In this document: piece by piece, positions 1 through 11,159 of the stretch
Numbering within the stretch: position 1 is the first letter of the stretch
Layout: every line of letters starts with the position of its first letter
NCBI RefSeq assembly: GCF_014650575.1
Contig: NZ_BMVF01000015.1
Location: 119,996 to 183,995 of the forward strand
Direction: 5' to 3'
Length of the DNA stretch: 64,000 bases
Source: Streptomyces naganishii JCM 4654
GTDB lineage: Bacteria > Actinomycetota > Actinomycetes > Streptomycetales > Streptomycetaceae
Made by a program: the position numbers and the translations under genes
The notes under the pieces: model-generated
Database searches by the model: none
Seen by the model: only the letters and a program-made list of their open reading frames with translations
What the model was told of the DNA's origin: nothing

Positions 1-390
1 CACCCAGCGCAGCCCGTCCTCGCGGATCGTGCCCCGGTAGCGCCCGAAGAGCTGCACCACGCGCGCCTCGCCCGGCGCCACCATGTTGAGCCCGGCCATC
101 GCGAGCAGCGCGGCGATGCCCACCAGCACGCCGAGGACGATCAGGGCGGCCTTGGGCCCGGCGGCGGTGAGGGTCGAGCCGCCCGCGACCAGGGCCACCG
201 CGATCAGCAGTCCGAGCAGTCCGAGCAGCAGCGCGAGCCCGCCCCCGATGCTGCGGGCCGCGAACTCCCGCACCCGTGGCGCGGGCATCTCGGGTACGTC
301 GGGCGAGTCCTGGTGCGAGGCGTGGTGCGGGTCCTGCTGCGAGTCGTGCCGCGAGTCGTGCCGCGGGTGCGGTGCGTCGTGTGCGGACAT
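1..390 (-). CDS. SPFH/band 7 family membrane protein (N-terminal part, cut by window edge)
   Basis: The reverse strand opens at an ATG at 388-390 and stays open to base 1, so only the first 130 codons are present. The protein starts with a His/Asp/Gln-rich hydrophilic segment of about 45 residues. Two hydrophobic stretches follow (around residues 60-77 and 88-105), and then the sequence NMVAPGEARVVQLFGRY, which is the typical entry into an SPFH/stomatin/slipin domain. Family members assemble into membrane microdomains and are usually inner-membrane scaffold proteins; the role here is inferred from the family only. It is divergent from the penicillin-binding protein gene. The C-terminal bulk of the SPFH domain lies outside the window, so the exact subfamily cannot be set. 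Confidence 0.75.
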   Translation of the reverse strand, partial: MSAHDAPHPRHDSRHDSQQDPHHASHQDSPDVPEMPAPRVREFAARSIGGGLALLLGLLGLLIAVALVAGGSTLTAAGPKAALIVLGVLVGIAALLAMAGLNMVAPGEARVVQLFGRYRGTIREDGLRWV

Positions 391-630
391 GGCGGTCCCC
401 CCCGTTCCGGGCCGCGCGTCCCTGCCGTGCGGCCCATAGCTTGTGTCTAGCCAAGTGATAACACTTTTTCGGGCCGTGGCAACCCCGTGCCCCTCTCGTA
501 CGTCGGTTCCGGTGGAGTGGGTGCCCATTGTCACGTCCGCAAAGAGCGGATCGGGGGCCCTTTGTCACAGAGGGCGGTGTTAGTTTTCTGAGCTGACCCG
601 AGCCACGTAGCCGAGTGACAGACGAGACAG

Positions 631-670
631 CCGACACAGGCCGACACAGGCCGAGACAAGCCGAGACCGA
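631..670. repeat. Four 10-bp tandem repeats in the leader of the PBP gene
   Basis: CCGACACAGG occurs twice in a row (631-650) and is followed by two degenerate copies (CCGAGACAAG, CCGAGACCGA). The array lies 18 bases before the ATG of the penicillin-binding protein gene. No classical promoter boxes are obvious in the 298-base gap; the role of the repeat is unknown. Confidence 0.6.
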
Positions 671-688
671 AGCGGAGCGGACGGACGC

Positions 689-3082
689 ATGGGACGAGCG
701 GAAGAGAGACGAGCGCGACAGCGCGGCGGCCGCCGCACGGCGCCCAGGCGCTCGTCCGGGACACCGTCGGTCGGTGCCGGGGACGGCGCCGCGGGCGCGA
801 CCCCCGGCGGCCGCGCCGCGGCCCGGCGGGCGGCGGCCCGGCCGGCCAAGGCCCGCAAGAGCGGCATACGCGCGCTGTTCACCTGGAAGAAGATCCTCGG
901 CACGTTCTTCGCCGTGTGCCTGCTCGGCATAGGCGCGTTCATCGTGCTCTACCTGATGGTGGACATCCCCCAGGGCAACGCGGTCGCGCAGCGCGAGAGC
1001 AACGTCTACAAGTACAGCGACGGCTCCGTCCTCGCCCGCGCCGGCACGGTCAACCGCGAGAGCGTCTCCCTGGACCAGGTGCCCAAGGACGTCCAGCACT
1101 GCTTCGTCGCGGCCGAGAACAAGACCTTCTACCACGACTCCGGAGTCGACCTGAAGGGCACGGCCCGCGGCCTGCTCAACACCCTCAGGGGCAGGGGCAC
1201 CCAGGGCGGTTCGACGATCACCCAGCAGTACGTCAAGAACTACTACCTCGACCAGAACCAGACCGTCACGCGCAAGCTGAAGGAACTGGTCATCTCGTTG
1301 AAGGTGGACCAGAAGTACACCAAGGACCAGATACTCGCCGGCTACATCAACACCAGCTACTACGGCCGCGGCGCCTACGGCATCCAGGCCGCCGCGCAGG
1401 CCTACTACCGCGTCGACGCGCGGAAGCTGACGGTGGAGCAGGGCGCGTACCTCGCCGCGCTGCTCCAGGCGCCCAGCCAGTACGACTGGGCGGTGGCCTC
1501 CACGACCGGCAAGCAGCTCGTCAAGGCCCGCTGGAACTACGTCCTGGACAACATGGTCAAGCAGAACTGGCTCGACGCCGGCAAGCGCCGGACCATGACG
1601 TTCCCCGTCCCGAAGGACCCCAGGGGCACGCCGGGCCTTGAGGGCCAGAAGGGCTACCTGATCGACCTCGCCAACAAGCAGCTCGAGCAGAAGCTGATGA
1701 AGGACGAGGGAATCTCCCAGTCCCAGGCCGAGGCCGAGGTCGTGGGCCGGGGCTGGACCATCACGCTGAACATCGACAAGAAGAAGCAGGCCGCGCTGGA
1801 GAAGGCGGTCAAGGCGCAGCTGACCAGCAAGCTGGACCCGAAGAGGCGCAAGGTGGACGGCGACGTCCAGGCCGGCGCGGTCTCCGTCGACCCCAAGACC
1901 GGCAAGATCGTCGCTCTGTACGGCGGCCAGGACTACTTCAAGCACTACACCAGCAACGCCACCCGCACCGACTTCCAGCCCGCCTCCACCTTCAAGCCGG
2001 TGATCCTCGCCGCCGCCCTGGAGAGCGGCGCCAGGACCCAGGACGGCCTGCCGATCAACGCCAACACCATCTACGACGGCACCAGCGGCCGCCAGGTCGT
2101 CGACCACGGCTCCAAGGTCGGCTTCGGCCCGCCCAACGAGGACGACAGGGACTACGGGCCCATCACCGTCCAGACGGCGATGAACCAGTCCGTCAACTCC
2201 GTCTTCGCGCAGATGGGCGTCGACGTGGGCATGCAGAAGGTGATGAGCACCGCCGGCGACCTCGGCATGGACACCAAGGGCATGCAGGCCGTGCCCGCCC
2301 AGACGCTGGGCTCCATGGGCGCCAGCCCGCTGGAGATGGCCGGGATCTACGCCACCTTCGACAACCACGGCAAGAAGGTCACCCCGACCATCGTCGCCAA
2401 GGCCGAGGGCAAGAGCCGCTCGGTCACCATGGCCGACGCCATCGGCGACCAGGTCATCAGCCGCCAGGCCGCCGACACGGTCACCTCCGTGCTGACCGGC
2501 GTCGTCGACGACGGCACGGCCCGGACGTCGGTCGCCGCCAACGCGGCCCGCGACGGCCAGCAGGTCGCGGGCAAGACGGGAACCTCCGACGAGAACAGGT
2601 CCGCCTGGTTCACCGGCTACACCCCCGACCTGGTCACCTCCGTCGGCCTCTTCGGCGAGCAGCCCCAGCCCCCGTACCGGCATGTGAGCCTGACCGGCGC
2701 CACGGGACTCCTGCCGCCGCCAGGACGCGTCAACGGCGGCGGCTACCCGGCGCAGATTTGGGCGGCCTACACCTTCGGCGTCACGGACAGGGCCGAGTTC
2801 GAGCTGGACACCAACCAGGGCGCGGCCGTGCAGCCGCCGGCCTCCCAGTCGCCGTCGCAGTCGCCGAGCCAGTCGCCGTCCAAGTCGGCGTCCAGCTCAC
2901 CGCCGCCCTCCAAGTCGCCCAGCCAGTCGCCCTCGAAGTCCCCGAGCCAGTCCCCGTCCAACTCGCCCAGCCAGTCCCCCTCGCAGTCGCCGAGCAGGAC
3001 ACCCTCGGGCGGCCCGAGCATCGAGAACCCGCTCAACCCGGGCGGCCGGCAACAGCTCGACAGCAGGCAGCCGGCTCAGTAG
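689..3082 (+). CDS. Class A penicillin-binding protein (glycosyltransferase 51 / transpeptidase)
   Basis: A bifunctional peptidoglycan synthase of 797 aa. An Arg/Ala-rich cytoplasmic tail (1-66) precedes one membrane anchor (about 68-92). The GT51 domain shows the catalytic-Glu motif AAENKTFYHD (E143) and GGSTITQQYVKNYY. The transpeptidase domain shows the acyl-enzyme motif PASTFKP (about residue 433), SVNS as the SxN motif, and AGKTGTSDENRSAWFTGY as the KTG box, so both activities should be intact. The last ~85 residues are a low-complexity Ser/Pro/Gln/Lys tail (repeated PSQS/PSKS), typical of the external tail of actinobacterial PBPs. It polymerises and cross-links glycan strands outside the membrane. 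The gene is monocistronic and ends in a strong hairpin. Confidence 0.95.
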   Translation: MGRAEERRARQRGGRRTAPRRSSGTPSVGAGDGAAGATPGGRAAARRAAARPAKARKSGIRALFTWKKILGTFFAVCLLGIGAFIVLYLMVDIPQGNAVAQRESNVYKYSDGSVLARAGTVNRESVSLDQVPKDVQHCFVAAENKTFYHDSGVDLKGTARGLLNTLRGRGTQGGSTITQQYVKNYYLDQNQTVTRKLKELVISLKVDQKYTKDQILAGYINTSYYGRGAYGIQAAAQAYYRVDARKLTVEQGAYLAALLQAPSQYDWAVASTTGKQLVKARWNYVLDNMVKQNWLDAGKRRTMTFPVPKDPRGTPGLEGQKGYLIDLANKQLEQKLMKDEGISQSQAEAEVVGRGWTITLNIDKKKQAALEKAVKAQLTSKLDPKRRKVDGDVQAGAVSVDPKTGKIVALYGGQDYFKHYTSNATRTDFQPASTFKPVILAAALESGARTQDGLPINANTIYDGTSGRQVVDHGSKVGFGPPNEDDRDYGPITVQTAMNQSVNSVFAQMGVDVGMQKVMSTAGDLGMDTKGMQAVPAQTLGSMGASPLEMAGIYATFDNHGKKVTPTIVAKAEGKSRSVTMADAIGDQVISRQAADTVTSVLTGVVDDGTARTSVAANAARDGQQVAGKTGTSDENRSAWFTGYTPDLVTSVGLFGEQPQPPYRHVSLTGATGLLPPPGRVNGGGYPAQIWAAYTFGVTDRAEFELDTNQGAAVQPPASQSPSQSPSQSPSKSASSSPPPSKSPSQSPSKSPSQSPSNSPSQSPSQSPSRTPSGGPSIENPLNPGGRQQLDSRQPAQ

Positions 3083-3095
3083 AGCCTGCACGCAC

Positions 3096-3138
3096 ACGGC
3101 GAAGGGGCGCCCGGTCCGACCGGGCGCCCCTTCGCCGT
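3096..3138 (+). terminator. Hairpin terminator after the PBP gene
   Basis: A perfect 20-bp inverted repeat (3096-3115 against 3119-3138) with a 3-base loop starts 13 bases after the PBP stop codon. It has no U-tract, as is common in Streptomyces, and lies between convergent genes, so it may serve both strands. A short array of CGCCGTACG copies (3133-3160) overlaps its right edge. Confidence 0.85.
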
Positions 3139-3218
3139 ACGCGCCGTACGCGCCGTACGCGCCCCGTGCGCCGTCAGCGCCGTTCGTGCCCTCGCGCCGT
3201 CACCGGCTCAGCCCCGCT

Positions 3219-5639
3219 TCAGCCCCGGTTCAGCTCGAACCAGACCACCTTGCCGGTGCTCAGCCGGGTCGCGCCCCAGCGCCGGGCCAGCCTGTTCACC
3301 AGGTACAGCCCGCGGCCGCCCTCGTCCGTGGCCCGCGCCTGGCGCAGCCGCGGCAGCTGCCCCACGTCGTCGCCGACCTCGCAGCGCAGCACGTCCGTGC
3401 GCAGCAGCCGCAGCGTGACCGGACGCGTCGCGTACCGCACCGCGTTGGTGACGACCTCGCTGACCAGCAGCTCGACCGAGTCCGTGAGCTCCTCCAGACC
3501 CCACCGGTCCAGCGCCCGCCGGGCCAGCCGGCGGGCCCGTCCCGGCGCGGAGTCCTCCGGGTCCAGGATCCAGTACGCCACATCGCTCGGCGCGATCCCG
3601 TCGAACCGGGCGGCGAGCAGCGCGATGTCGTCGTCCCGGTCGCCCGGACCGAGCATGTCCAGCACGTCGTCGCACAGCGCTTCCAGGGGCGGCGGATGGT
3701 CCGGGCCGGTGAGCTGCGCGGTCGCCGCGAGCTTCTCGCGCAGCTGCTCTATCCCGGTCCACACGTCCCGCAGGCGCGACTCGACCAGGCCGTCGGTGTA
3801 GAGCAGCAGGGTCGCGCCGGCCGGCGCGTCCAGCTCCACCGCCTCGAAATCGACCCCGCCCACGCCGATCGGCGCGCCCGGCGGCACCCGCAGCACCTCG
3901 GCCTCCCCGCCCAGGTGCAGCAGGACGGGCGGCGGATGGCCGGCGTTGGCGATGGTGATGCGGTGCGACACCGGATCGTAGACCGCGTACAGGCAGGTCG
4001 CCATCCGGTCGGTGCCCAGGCGCTGCGCCTGCTCGTCCAGGTGGTGCAGCACCTCCTGCGGCGGCAGGTCGAGTCCGGCGAGGGTCTGCGCGGTCGTGCG
4101 CAGCTGGCCCATGATCGCCGCCGAGGTCATGGAGTGGCCCATGACGTCGCCGACGACCAGGGCGACCCGGCTGCCGGGCAGCGGGATCGCGTCGTACCAG
4201 TCGCCGCCCACCCGCGCGGTCTCGGCGGCGGGCAGATAGCGGGACGCCAGCCGGACGCCCGTGGGGCGGGGCAGCGTCTCCGGCAGCATGGTGCGCTGCA
4301 GTTCGTCGGCGATGTAGGCCTCGCGGCCGTACAGCACCGCCTTGTCGATGCCGAGCGCGCTGTGCGTGGCGAGCTGGGCGGCGACCAGCAGGTCGTCGGG
4401 CTCGAACGCGAGGCGCTCGGGGCGGCGCAGGAACAGCGCGGCGCCGATCACGCGGCGCCGGCCGCGCAGCGGGGCGAGGATCGTGCGCTGCCCGGGGGGT
4501 ACGGACAACTCCGAGTCCTCGCCGAGCAGTTCGTCCAGCGCGACGCGGGCCGGCTCGGTGTCGGTGAACACCGGCCGCACGCCGCGCAGCACCTCTCCGA
4601 GCGCGCTGCCGGGCCGTACCTCGCACAGCTCGTTGGTCACCACGGACAGCTCGGCCGGCTGCTCCGGGACCGGCGGGGGCACGTAGACGCCCTCGGTGTC
4701 CCGCTCGTCCGGTATCCGGTCGGTGCGGCGCAGCCGCAGCACCAGCGGGCCCACCGGACGCTCGTCGCCCACCGGCAGCGGCTCGCGCAGATACACCAGG
4801 ATCGCGTCGGAGAAGGTGGGCACGGTGGCCCGGCACAGCCCCATGACGATCTCGTCGAGGTCCATGCCGCGCGCGATACGGCGCGTCGCCGCGCCCACGA
4901 ACCTCAGCCGGTCCCCGTCCCGCCGCATCGGCATGGGCCGCCCGAACGGGACCCCCTGGCCGGTCCGGCGCTCCTGCCCGCCCGGCGGCGGCGCCTGGGC
5001 CGCGCCCCGGCGCTGCTGCTCCCCGGCGCCGGCCTTCAGGCCGGAACGGTCCTTGCGCCGCTCGGGCCGCTGTACCGGTGCCTGCGACTCCGTCCCCTCT
5101 CGCGCCTCGCGGCCGGCGCGCAGGGCCCGCTCGGCGGGCGCGGCCGCCGAGCGGGGCGCTTCGGCGGCGGTGCGGGGCGCTTCGGCGGCCGTGCGCGTTG
5201 CGTCGGCGGCCGTGCGGGGTGCGTCGGCGGCGGCCGCGCGGGCGGCCTCCGGGCCCGCCTGCGCCGGCGTGTCCGCGTCCCCGGTCTCCGGGTCCCGGCC
5301 GGCGCCCTGGGGCCCGGCCGCCCGCGCCGCCGCGTCCGGCTGGGCCGGGATGGCCTCCGGCACGGGCCGCGGCCGGTGCGCGCCCGGCTCGGCGGAACCG
5401 GACTGGGCGTGCTCGGCCCCGGCGACGACCGCACCGCTTCCCGGGTCGGCCGGTGGCCGGGGCACGGCCGGGCACGGCGGTGTGTCGCCCTGACGCGACT
5501 GCAGCGGTAATGCGGGCGCCCCGGGAGCCTGAGGAGGCTCGGAGGCACGCAGGAGCGCCCCACGGGCGTCCGCGGGGTCGGCGCCCGAGTGGGGGCGATC
5601 GAAGGAGGTCGGCTGCTCCGTCACGCGTGTCGAATCCAT
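3219..5639 (-). CDS. SpoIIE-type PP2C phosphatase with GAF-like and RsbW-like ATPase domains
   Basis: An 806-aa protein. The first ~215 residues are disordered and Ala/Arg/Pro-rich, with an internal repeat (AAEAPRTAAEAPR). A GAF-like sensor region (about 225-400) follows, then a SpoIIE/PP2C phosphatase domain (about 430-640) with metal-site motifs such as RVGGDWYDAI, VVGDVMGHS and LLLYTDGLVE. A C-terminal HATPase_c module (about 690-806) shows ELLVSEVVTNAVRYA and DEGGRGLYLVNRLA, as in anti-sigma kinases. Proteins of this layout phosphorylate or dephosphorylate anti-sigma-factor antagonists in partner-switching stress circuits; the partner is not in the window. The start at 5639 gives the full-length protein. 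The 293-base gap upstream would carry its promoter. Confidence 0.9.
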   Translation of the reverse strand: MDSTRVTEQPTSFDRPHSGADPADARGALLRASEPPQAPGAPALPLQSRQGDTPPCPAVPRPPADPGSGAVVAGAEHAQSGSAEPGAHRPRPVPEAIPAQPDAAARAAGPQGAGRDPETGDADTPAQAGPEAARAAAADAPRTAADATRTAAEAPRTAAEAPRSAAAPAERALRAGREAREGTESQAPVQRPERRKDRSGLKAGAGEQQRRGAAQAPPPGGQERRTGQGVPFGRPMPMRRDGDRLRFVGAATRRIARGMDLDEIVMGLCRATVPTFSDAILVYLREPLPVGDERPVGPLVLRLRRTDRIPDERDTEGVYVPPPVPEQPAELSVVTNELCEVRPGSALGEVLRGVRPVFTDTEPARVALDELLGEDSELSVPPGQRTILAPLRGRRRVIGAALFLRRPERLAFEPDDLLVAAQLATHSALGIDKAVLYGREAYIADELQRTMLPETLPRPTGVRLASRYLPAAETARVGGDWYDAIPLPGSRVALVVGDVMGHSMTSAAIMGQLRTTAQTLAGLDLPPQEVLHHLDEQAQRLGTDRMATCLYAVYDPVSHRITIANAGHPPPVLLHLGGEAEVLRVPPGAPIGVGGVDFEAVELDAPAGATLLLYTDGLVESRLRDVWTGIEQLREKLAATAQLTGPDHPPPLEALCDDVLDMLGPGDRDDDIALLAARFDGIAPSDVAYWILDPEDSAPGRARRLARRALDRWGLEELTDSVELLVSEVVTNAVRYATRPVTLRLLRTDVLRCEVGDDVGQLPRLRQARATDEGGRGLYLVNRLARRWGATRLSTGKVVWFELNRG

Positions 5640-5932
5640 CCGTCCGGGGCTGCGCGGCGTGCGCGCAGTTGGTCCCGCCGAAGACCCGATACCCGGAATA
5701 CGTGCCCCAGGAACGGATTTACGGCGTGGTCAGAGGCTGTTCCTGTGCCACCGGCGAACCGTCTGCGGCCCGCACGGGTCGTGCCCTGGTACCCCTCGCT
5801 CACGTCCTGCCGCCCCTCGGTGACGTTCGGTCAGACTCGGCGCCCACTCCTGGAGTTGCCCCTGAGACCTGCCCCTGCGCGCCCTTGCGGAGGACGATCC
5901 TACGTTTCTTGCCCGGGGGCGCATCAAGGGTC

Positions 5933-6625
5933 TCATGAGGACACGTGCGCGGGCGTATGGTCCCAGTCCTGTGGCAGTGACGGTACCGCCCAGGCGGGGT
6001 CCGGGCGCCAGTGCTGCCAGCCGTCCGAGAACGGGGCCCGCCAGGCACGGATCGCCCGCACCGCCTCCTGGCCGGCCGCCCGCACCCGTCCGGCGAGGCG
6101 CTCGTCCACCAGGCCGTCCCGCTGGGCCTGCGCGAACTCGTCCTCGTCGTGCCAGCGCCAACTGCGGTCGGGGTCGACAGAGATGTCCAGAAAGTGATCC
6201 TCGGAGTCCACTCCGCCCGCCCAACGCACCAGCGGTTCCTCGAGATTGACGTACCAGTTCCTGAACTGCCAGCCCGGCTCCCAGAACAGCCACACCGACC
6301 ACGGCTCGCCGGGCCGGGCCAGCTTCAGCACTCCCGTGCCGGACCAGCGGTCGCGCCGCACCGTGCGCGGTTTGGTGTAGCGCGAGGCGAGCGGCTCCGC
6401 GTGCACGGGCGTGCCGTCGGCGAGCACGGGCCGCACGCACTCGGTGCCGGGCGCCATCCACACGGCCAGCAACTCGGCGTCGTCCCGTACGACGGTGACG
6501 GGGCGCGCGATGTGGAAGCGCGTGCCGCCGTTCTCCCGGTAACGCCACAGGATCTGCGTCCCGGGCGCCCAGTGGTCCGCCGTACCGCCCGCCCTCACGT
6601 CTCTCGCCGCTCCGTCGACCGCCAT
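5933..6625 (-). CDS. DUF402 family protein (FomD-like fold)
   Basis: A 230-aa soluble protein. The region around residues 25-180 has the DUF402 pattern of conserved aromatic and acidic residues, including WLFWEPGWQFRNWYVNLEEP and the acidic motif HFLDISVDPDRSW. This is the same fold as FomD, a cytidylyl-hydroxypropylphosphonate hydrolase, and as nucleoside di/triphosphate phosphatases that bind two divalent ions. A general nucleotide phosphohydrolase role is inferred from the family; the substrate is unknown. It is transcribed in the same direction as the SpoIIE gene but separated by 293 bases, so it is probably independent. Confidence 0.8.
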   Translation of the reverse strand: MAVDGAARDVRAGGTADHWAPGTQILWRYRENGGTRFHIARPVTVVRDDAELLAVWMAPGTECVRPVLADGTPVHAEPLASRYTKPRTVRRDRWSGTGVLKLARPGEPWSVWLFWEPGWQFRNWYVNLEEPLVRWAGGVDSEDHFLDISVDPDRSWRWHDEDEFAQAQRDGLVDERLAGRVRAAGQEAVRAIRAWRAPFSDGWQHWRPDPAWAVPSLPQDWDHTPAHVSS

Positions 6626-6698
6626 GCACAGATATTAGGTGCCCAGGGCATACGACGTCGTGGCGCACCCCCGCGATTCACACCCGGGACACGAACTG

Positions 6699-8084
6699 TC
6701 ACGGGTGGGTCATCCGCAGCACGTCCAGCGCCTCGTCCAGCTGCTCCGCCGTGAGGGCGCCGCGCTCGACGTAACCGCTCTCCTCGACCACCTGACGGAT
6801 CGTCTTCTGCTCGGCGAGGGCCTTCTTGGCGACCTTGGCGGCCTCCTCGTAGCCGATGTACTTGTTGAGCGGGGTGACCACGGACGGGGAGGACTCGGCG
6901 TACTCGCGGGCCCGCTCCCGGTGGGCGACGATCCCGTCGACCGTCCGGTCCGCGAGCAGCCGGGAGACGTTGGCCAGCAGGCGGATGGACTCCAGGACGT
7001 TCTTGGCGATGACCGGCAGCATGACGTTGAGCTCGAAGTTGCCGGCGGCGCCGGCCGCGGCGACGGTCGCGTCATTGCCGACGACCTGGGCGGCGACCAT
7101 CAGCACGGCCTCGGGGATGACGGGGTTGACCTTGCCCGGCATGATCGACGAACCGGGCTGGAGGTCGGGCAGCGCGATCTCGGCGAGCCCGGTGCGGGGC
7201 CCGGACGACATCCACCGCAGATCGTTGGCGATCTTCGTCAGGCTCACCGCGATCGTCCGCAGCTGCCCGCTGGTCTCCACGATGCCGTCCCGCGCGCCCT
7301 GTGCCTCGAAGTGGTCGCGGGCCTCGGTGAGCGGCAGCCCCGTGACGCGGGCGACCTCCTCGATCACGGCGGCGGAGAAGCCGGGCGGGGTGTTGATGCC
7401 GGTGCCCACGGCCGTCCCGCCGAGGGGGAGTTCGGCCAGGCGGGGCAGGGACGCGTTGAGCCGCTCGACGCCGTAGCGCACCTGGGCCGCGTAACCGGCG
7501 AACTCCTGGCCCAGGGTGACGGGGGTGGCGTCCATCAGATGCGTACGGCCGGACTTCACCACGTCCTTGAACTCCTCCGCCTTGCGGGCGAGGGCGCCGG
7601 CGAGGTGGTCGAGGGCGGGGATCAGGTCCCGGGTGACGGCGGCCGTGGCGGCGATGTGGATGGAGGAGGGAAAGACGTCGTTGGAGGACTGGGAGGCGTT
7701 CACATGGTCGTTGGGGTGCACGTCACGGCCGAGCCGCTCGCCGGCGAGGGTGGCGACGACCTCGTTGGCGTTCATGTTGGACGAGGTGCCGGAACCGGTC
7801 TGGAACACGTCCACCGGGAAATGCTCGTCCCACCTGCCCTCGGCGACCTCGGCCGCCGCCTCCTGGATCGCGGCGGCGACGTCCTTGTCCAGCACACCGA
7901 GCTCGGCGTTGACCTTGGCCGCCGCGCCCTTGATCCGCGCGAGCGCCTCGATGTGGGCGCGCTCGATCCGCTGCCCGGACACGGGGAAGTTCTCCACCGC
8001 CCGCTGCGTCTGCGCACGCCACTTGGCGTCGGCGGGGACCCGGACCTCACCCATGGAGTCGTGCTCGATGCGGTATTCGCTCAT
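6699..8084 (-). CDS. fumC: Fumarate hydratase, class II
   Basis: An oxygen-stable, iron-free fumarase of 461 aa that interconverts fumarate and malate in the TCA cycle. The superfamily signature GSSIMPGKVNPV is present, as are TGSGTSSNMNANEV (about 100-115) and SSNDVFPSS, which line the tetrameric active site. The ATG at 8084 (MSEYRIEHDS) matches the family N-terminus; the longer open frame upstream adds only an Arg/Pro-rich leader. A class I fumarase lies just to the right, so this locus encodes both isozymes. The length is normal for the family. Confidence 0.95.
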   Translation of the reverse strand: MSEYRIEHDSMGEVRVPADAKWRAQTQRAVENFPVSGQRIERAHIEALARIKGAAAKVNAELGVLDKDVAAAIQEAAAEVAEGRWDEHFPVDVFQTGSGTSSNMNANEVVATLAGERLGRDVHPNDHVNASQSSNDVFPSSIHIAATAAVTRDLIPALDHLAGALARKAEEFKDVVKSGRTHLMDATPVTLGQEFAGYAAQVRYGVERLNASLPRLAELPLGGTAVGTGINTPPGFSAAVIEEVARVTGLPLTEARDHFEAQGARDGIVETSGQLRTIAVSLTKIANDLRWMSSGPRTGLAEIALPDLQPGSSIMPGKVNPVIPEAVLMVAAQVVGNDATVAAAGAAGNFELNVMLPVIAKNVLESIRLLANVSRLLADRTVDGIVAHRERAREYAESSPSVVTPLNKYIGYEEAAKVAKKALAEQKTIRQVVEESGYVERGALTAEQLDEALDVLRMTHP

Positions 8085-8322
8085 ACCGGGTACAGCGTGC
8101 GGGGGTCGGCGGATGTTCCGGAACTGGGCCGAACGGGTGGTGGGAGCCCGCGGCCCACGGCCGACTCCCGGCCGGAGCCGGGCAGTGTTCGGCGCGGCTT
8201 CATCCACAGGACACGAAGACCTCGGGAGCGCCCCCTACCCTCCTACTGCCCGAAGCAACGACGACTGCCTCAGCAGTAGACACTCCCCGCGCTGCCCCAA
8301 CCGCTCCCGCAGGAGGTCCACC

Positions 8323-9204
8323 GTGTCCTTGCTGTCCCGCATGAAGCGCTCACGCCGCGCGCTCTCCCTGGCCGCCCTCCCCGCCGCCCTGGCCGGGCTG
8401 TGGGCCGCCGCCCCGGCCGCACAGGCCGCCGCTCTCCCCACCCCCGACCACGTGGTCGTGGTCGTATTCGAGAACCACGCCTACGAGCAGGTCGTCGGCA
8501 GCACCAGCGCCCCGTACCTCAACAACACCCTGGTGGCCGGCGGCGGCAACCTCACCCAGTCGTACGCCATCACCCACCCCAGCCAGCCGAACTACCTGGA
8601 CCTGTTCTCCGGCAACAACCAGGGCGTCACCACCGACAACTGCTACACGCCGCAGTTCAGCAGCGCCGCGAACCTCGGCTCCGAACTCATCGCCGCCGGC
8701 CGGACGTGGGGCAGCTACAACGAGGGCCTGCCCTCCCAGGGCTCCACGGTGTGCACCAACTCCGCCACCAAGTACGCCCGGAAGCACAACCCGTGGTTCG
8801 CCTTCGGCAACGTGCCGCTGAACACGGCGCACACCTTCGCGCAGTTCCCGGCGGACTACACCACCCTGCCCAAGGTCTCGTTCGTCATCCCGAACCTGTG
8901 CGACGACATGCACGACTGCTCGATCAGCACGGGTGACACCTGGCTGCAGAACAACCTCGGCGCCTACGCCACCTGGGCCAAGACGCACAACAGCGTCCTG
9001 GCCGTCACCTTCGACGAGGACGACAGCTCGCACGGCAACCACATCGCCACCGTCTTCTACGGCGCGCACGTCGCCCCGGGCAGCTCCACCTCGACCCACT
9101 ACACCCACTACGACACCCTGCGCACCCTCGAGGACCTGGCCGGGCTGACCACCCACGCGGGAGCCGCGGCCAACGCCTCCGACATCACCGGCATCTGGAA
9201 CTGA
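8323..9204 (+). CDS. Secreted phosphoesterase (acid phosphatase / PF04185-like)
   Basis: A 293-aa protein with a clear Sec signal peptide: basic start (MKRSRRA), hydrophobic core, and cleavage near AAPAAQAAA at about residue 36. The mature part opens with HVVVVVFENHAYEQVVG, the metal-binding nucleophile strand of the phosphoesterase/AcpA family, and later shows AVTFDEDDSSHGNHI and YTHYDTLRTLEDLAGL, the second metal-site region. It probably hydrolyses extracellular phosphomonoesters for phosphate scavenging; specificity is unknown. The GTG at 8323 was chosen because AGGAGG lies 6 bases upstream and the start yields a full signal peptide. It is divergent from fumC and ends at a hairpin. Confidence 0.88.
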   Translation: MSLLSRMKRSRRALSLAALPAALAGLWAAAPAAQAAALPTPDHVVVVVFENHAYEQVVGSTSAPYLNNTLVAGGGNLTQSYAITHPSQPNYLDLFSGNNQGVTTDNCYTPQFSSAANLGSELIAAGRTWGSYNEGLPSQGSTVCTNSATKYARKHNPWFAFGNVPLNTAHTFAQFPADYTTLPKVSFVIPNLCDDMHDCSISTGDTWLQNNLGAYATWAKTHNSVLAVTFDEDDSSHGNHIATVFYGAHVAPGSSTSTHYTHYDTLRTLEDLAGLTTHAGAAANASDITGIWN

Positions 9205-9227
9205 CCCTCGCCCCACCTCGACAGCAG

Positions 9228-9256
9228 CAGACCCCCCGGCGACGCCGAGGGGTCTG
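9228..9256. terminator. Hairpin between phosphoesterase and class I fumarase genes
   Basis: A 13-bp stem with one mismatch and a 3-base loop (CAGACCCC... paired with ...GGGGTCTG) lies between two convergent genes, 24 bases after the phosphoesterase stop and 20 bases from the fumarase stop. It is likely to terminate both transcripts. Confidence 0.8.
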
Positions 9257-9275
9257 TGAGTCTCCTGAGGACGGC

Positions 9276-10946
<1,671 letters not shown>

Positions 10947-11159
10947 CTCAGCCCATTCCTCACTCGGCAGACGACTGCCCGCCTCCATTGGCGGGCACCG
11001 ACCAGCGTAGAACCTGCTGCGGGCGGCGGACCTGTGAGGTCCCGCTCACCCGGCGGCCGGGCGTCCGCCCGCCGGCGGCGGGCCGGTTGGCGGGCTCGTC
11101 CCGCACCGGTCCGTCCACACCCCTAGTCGCGATCTATCGCGTTTCGGTACGCTGCTGCC

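Noticed and set aside
3186..5510. Long plus-strand open frame opposite the SpoIIE-type phosphatase gene
   Set aside because: It is the GC-rich complement of a gene with clear domains. Its product is a His/Gln/Arg-rich string with no motif.
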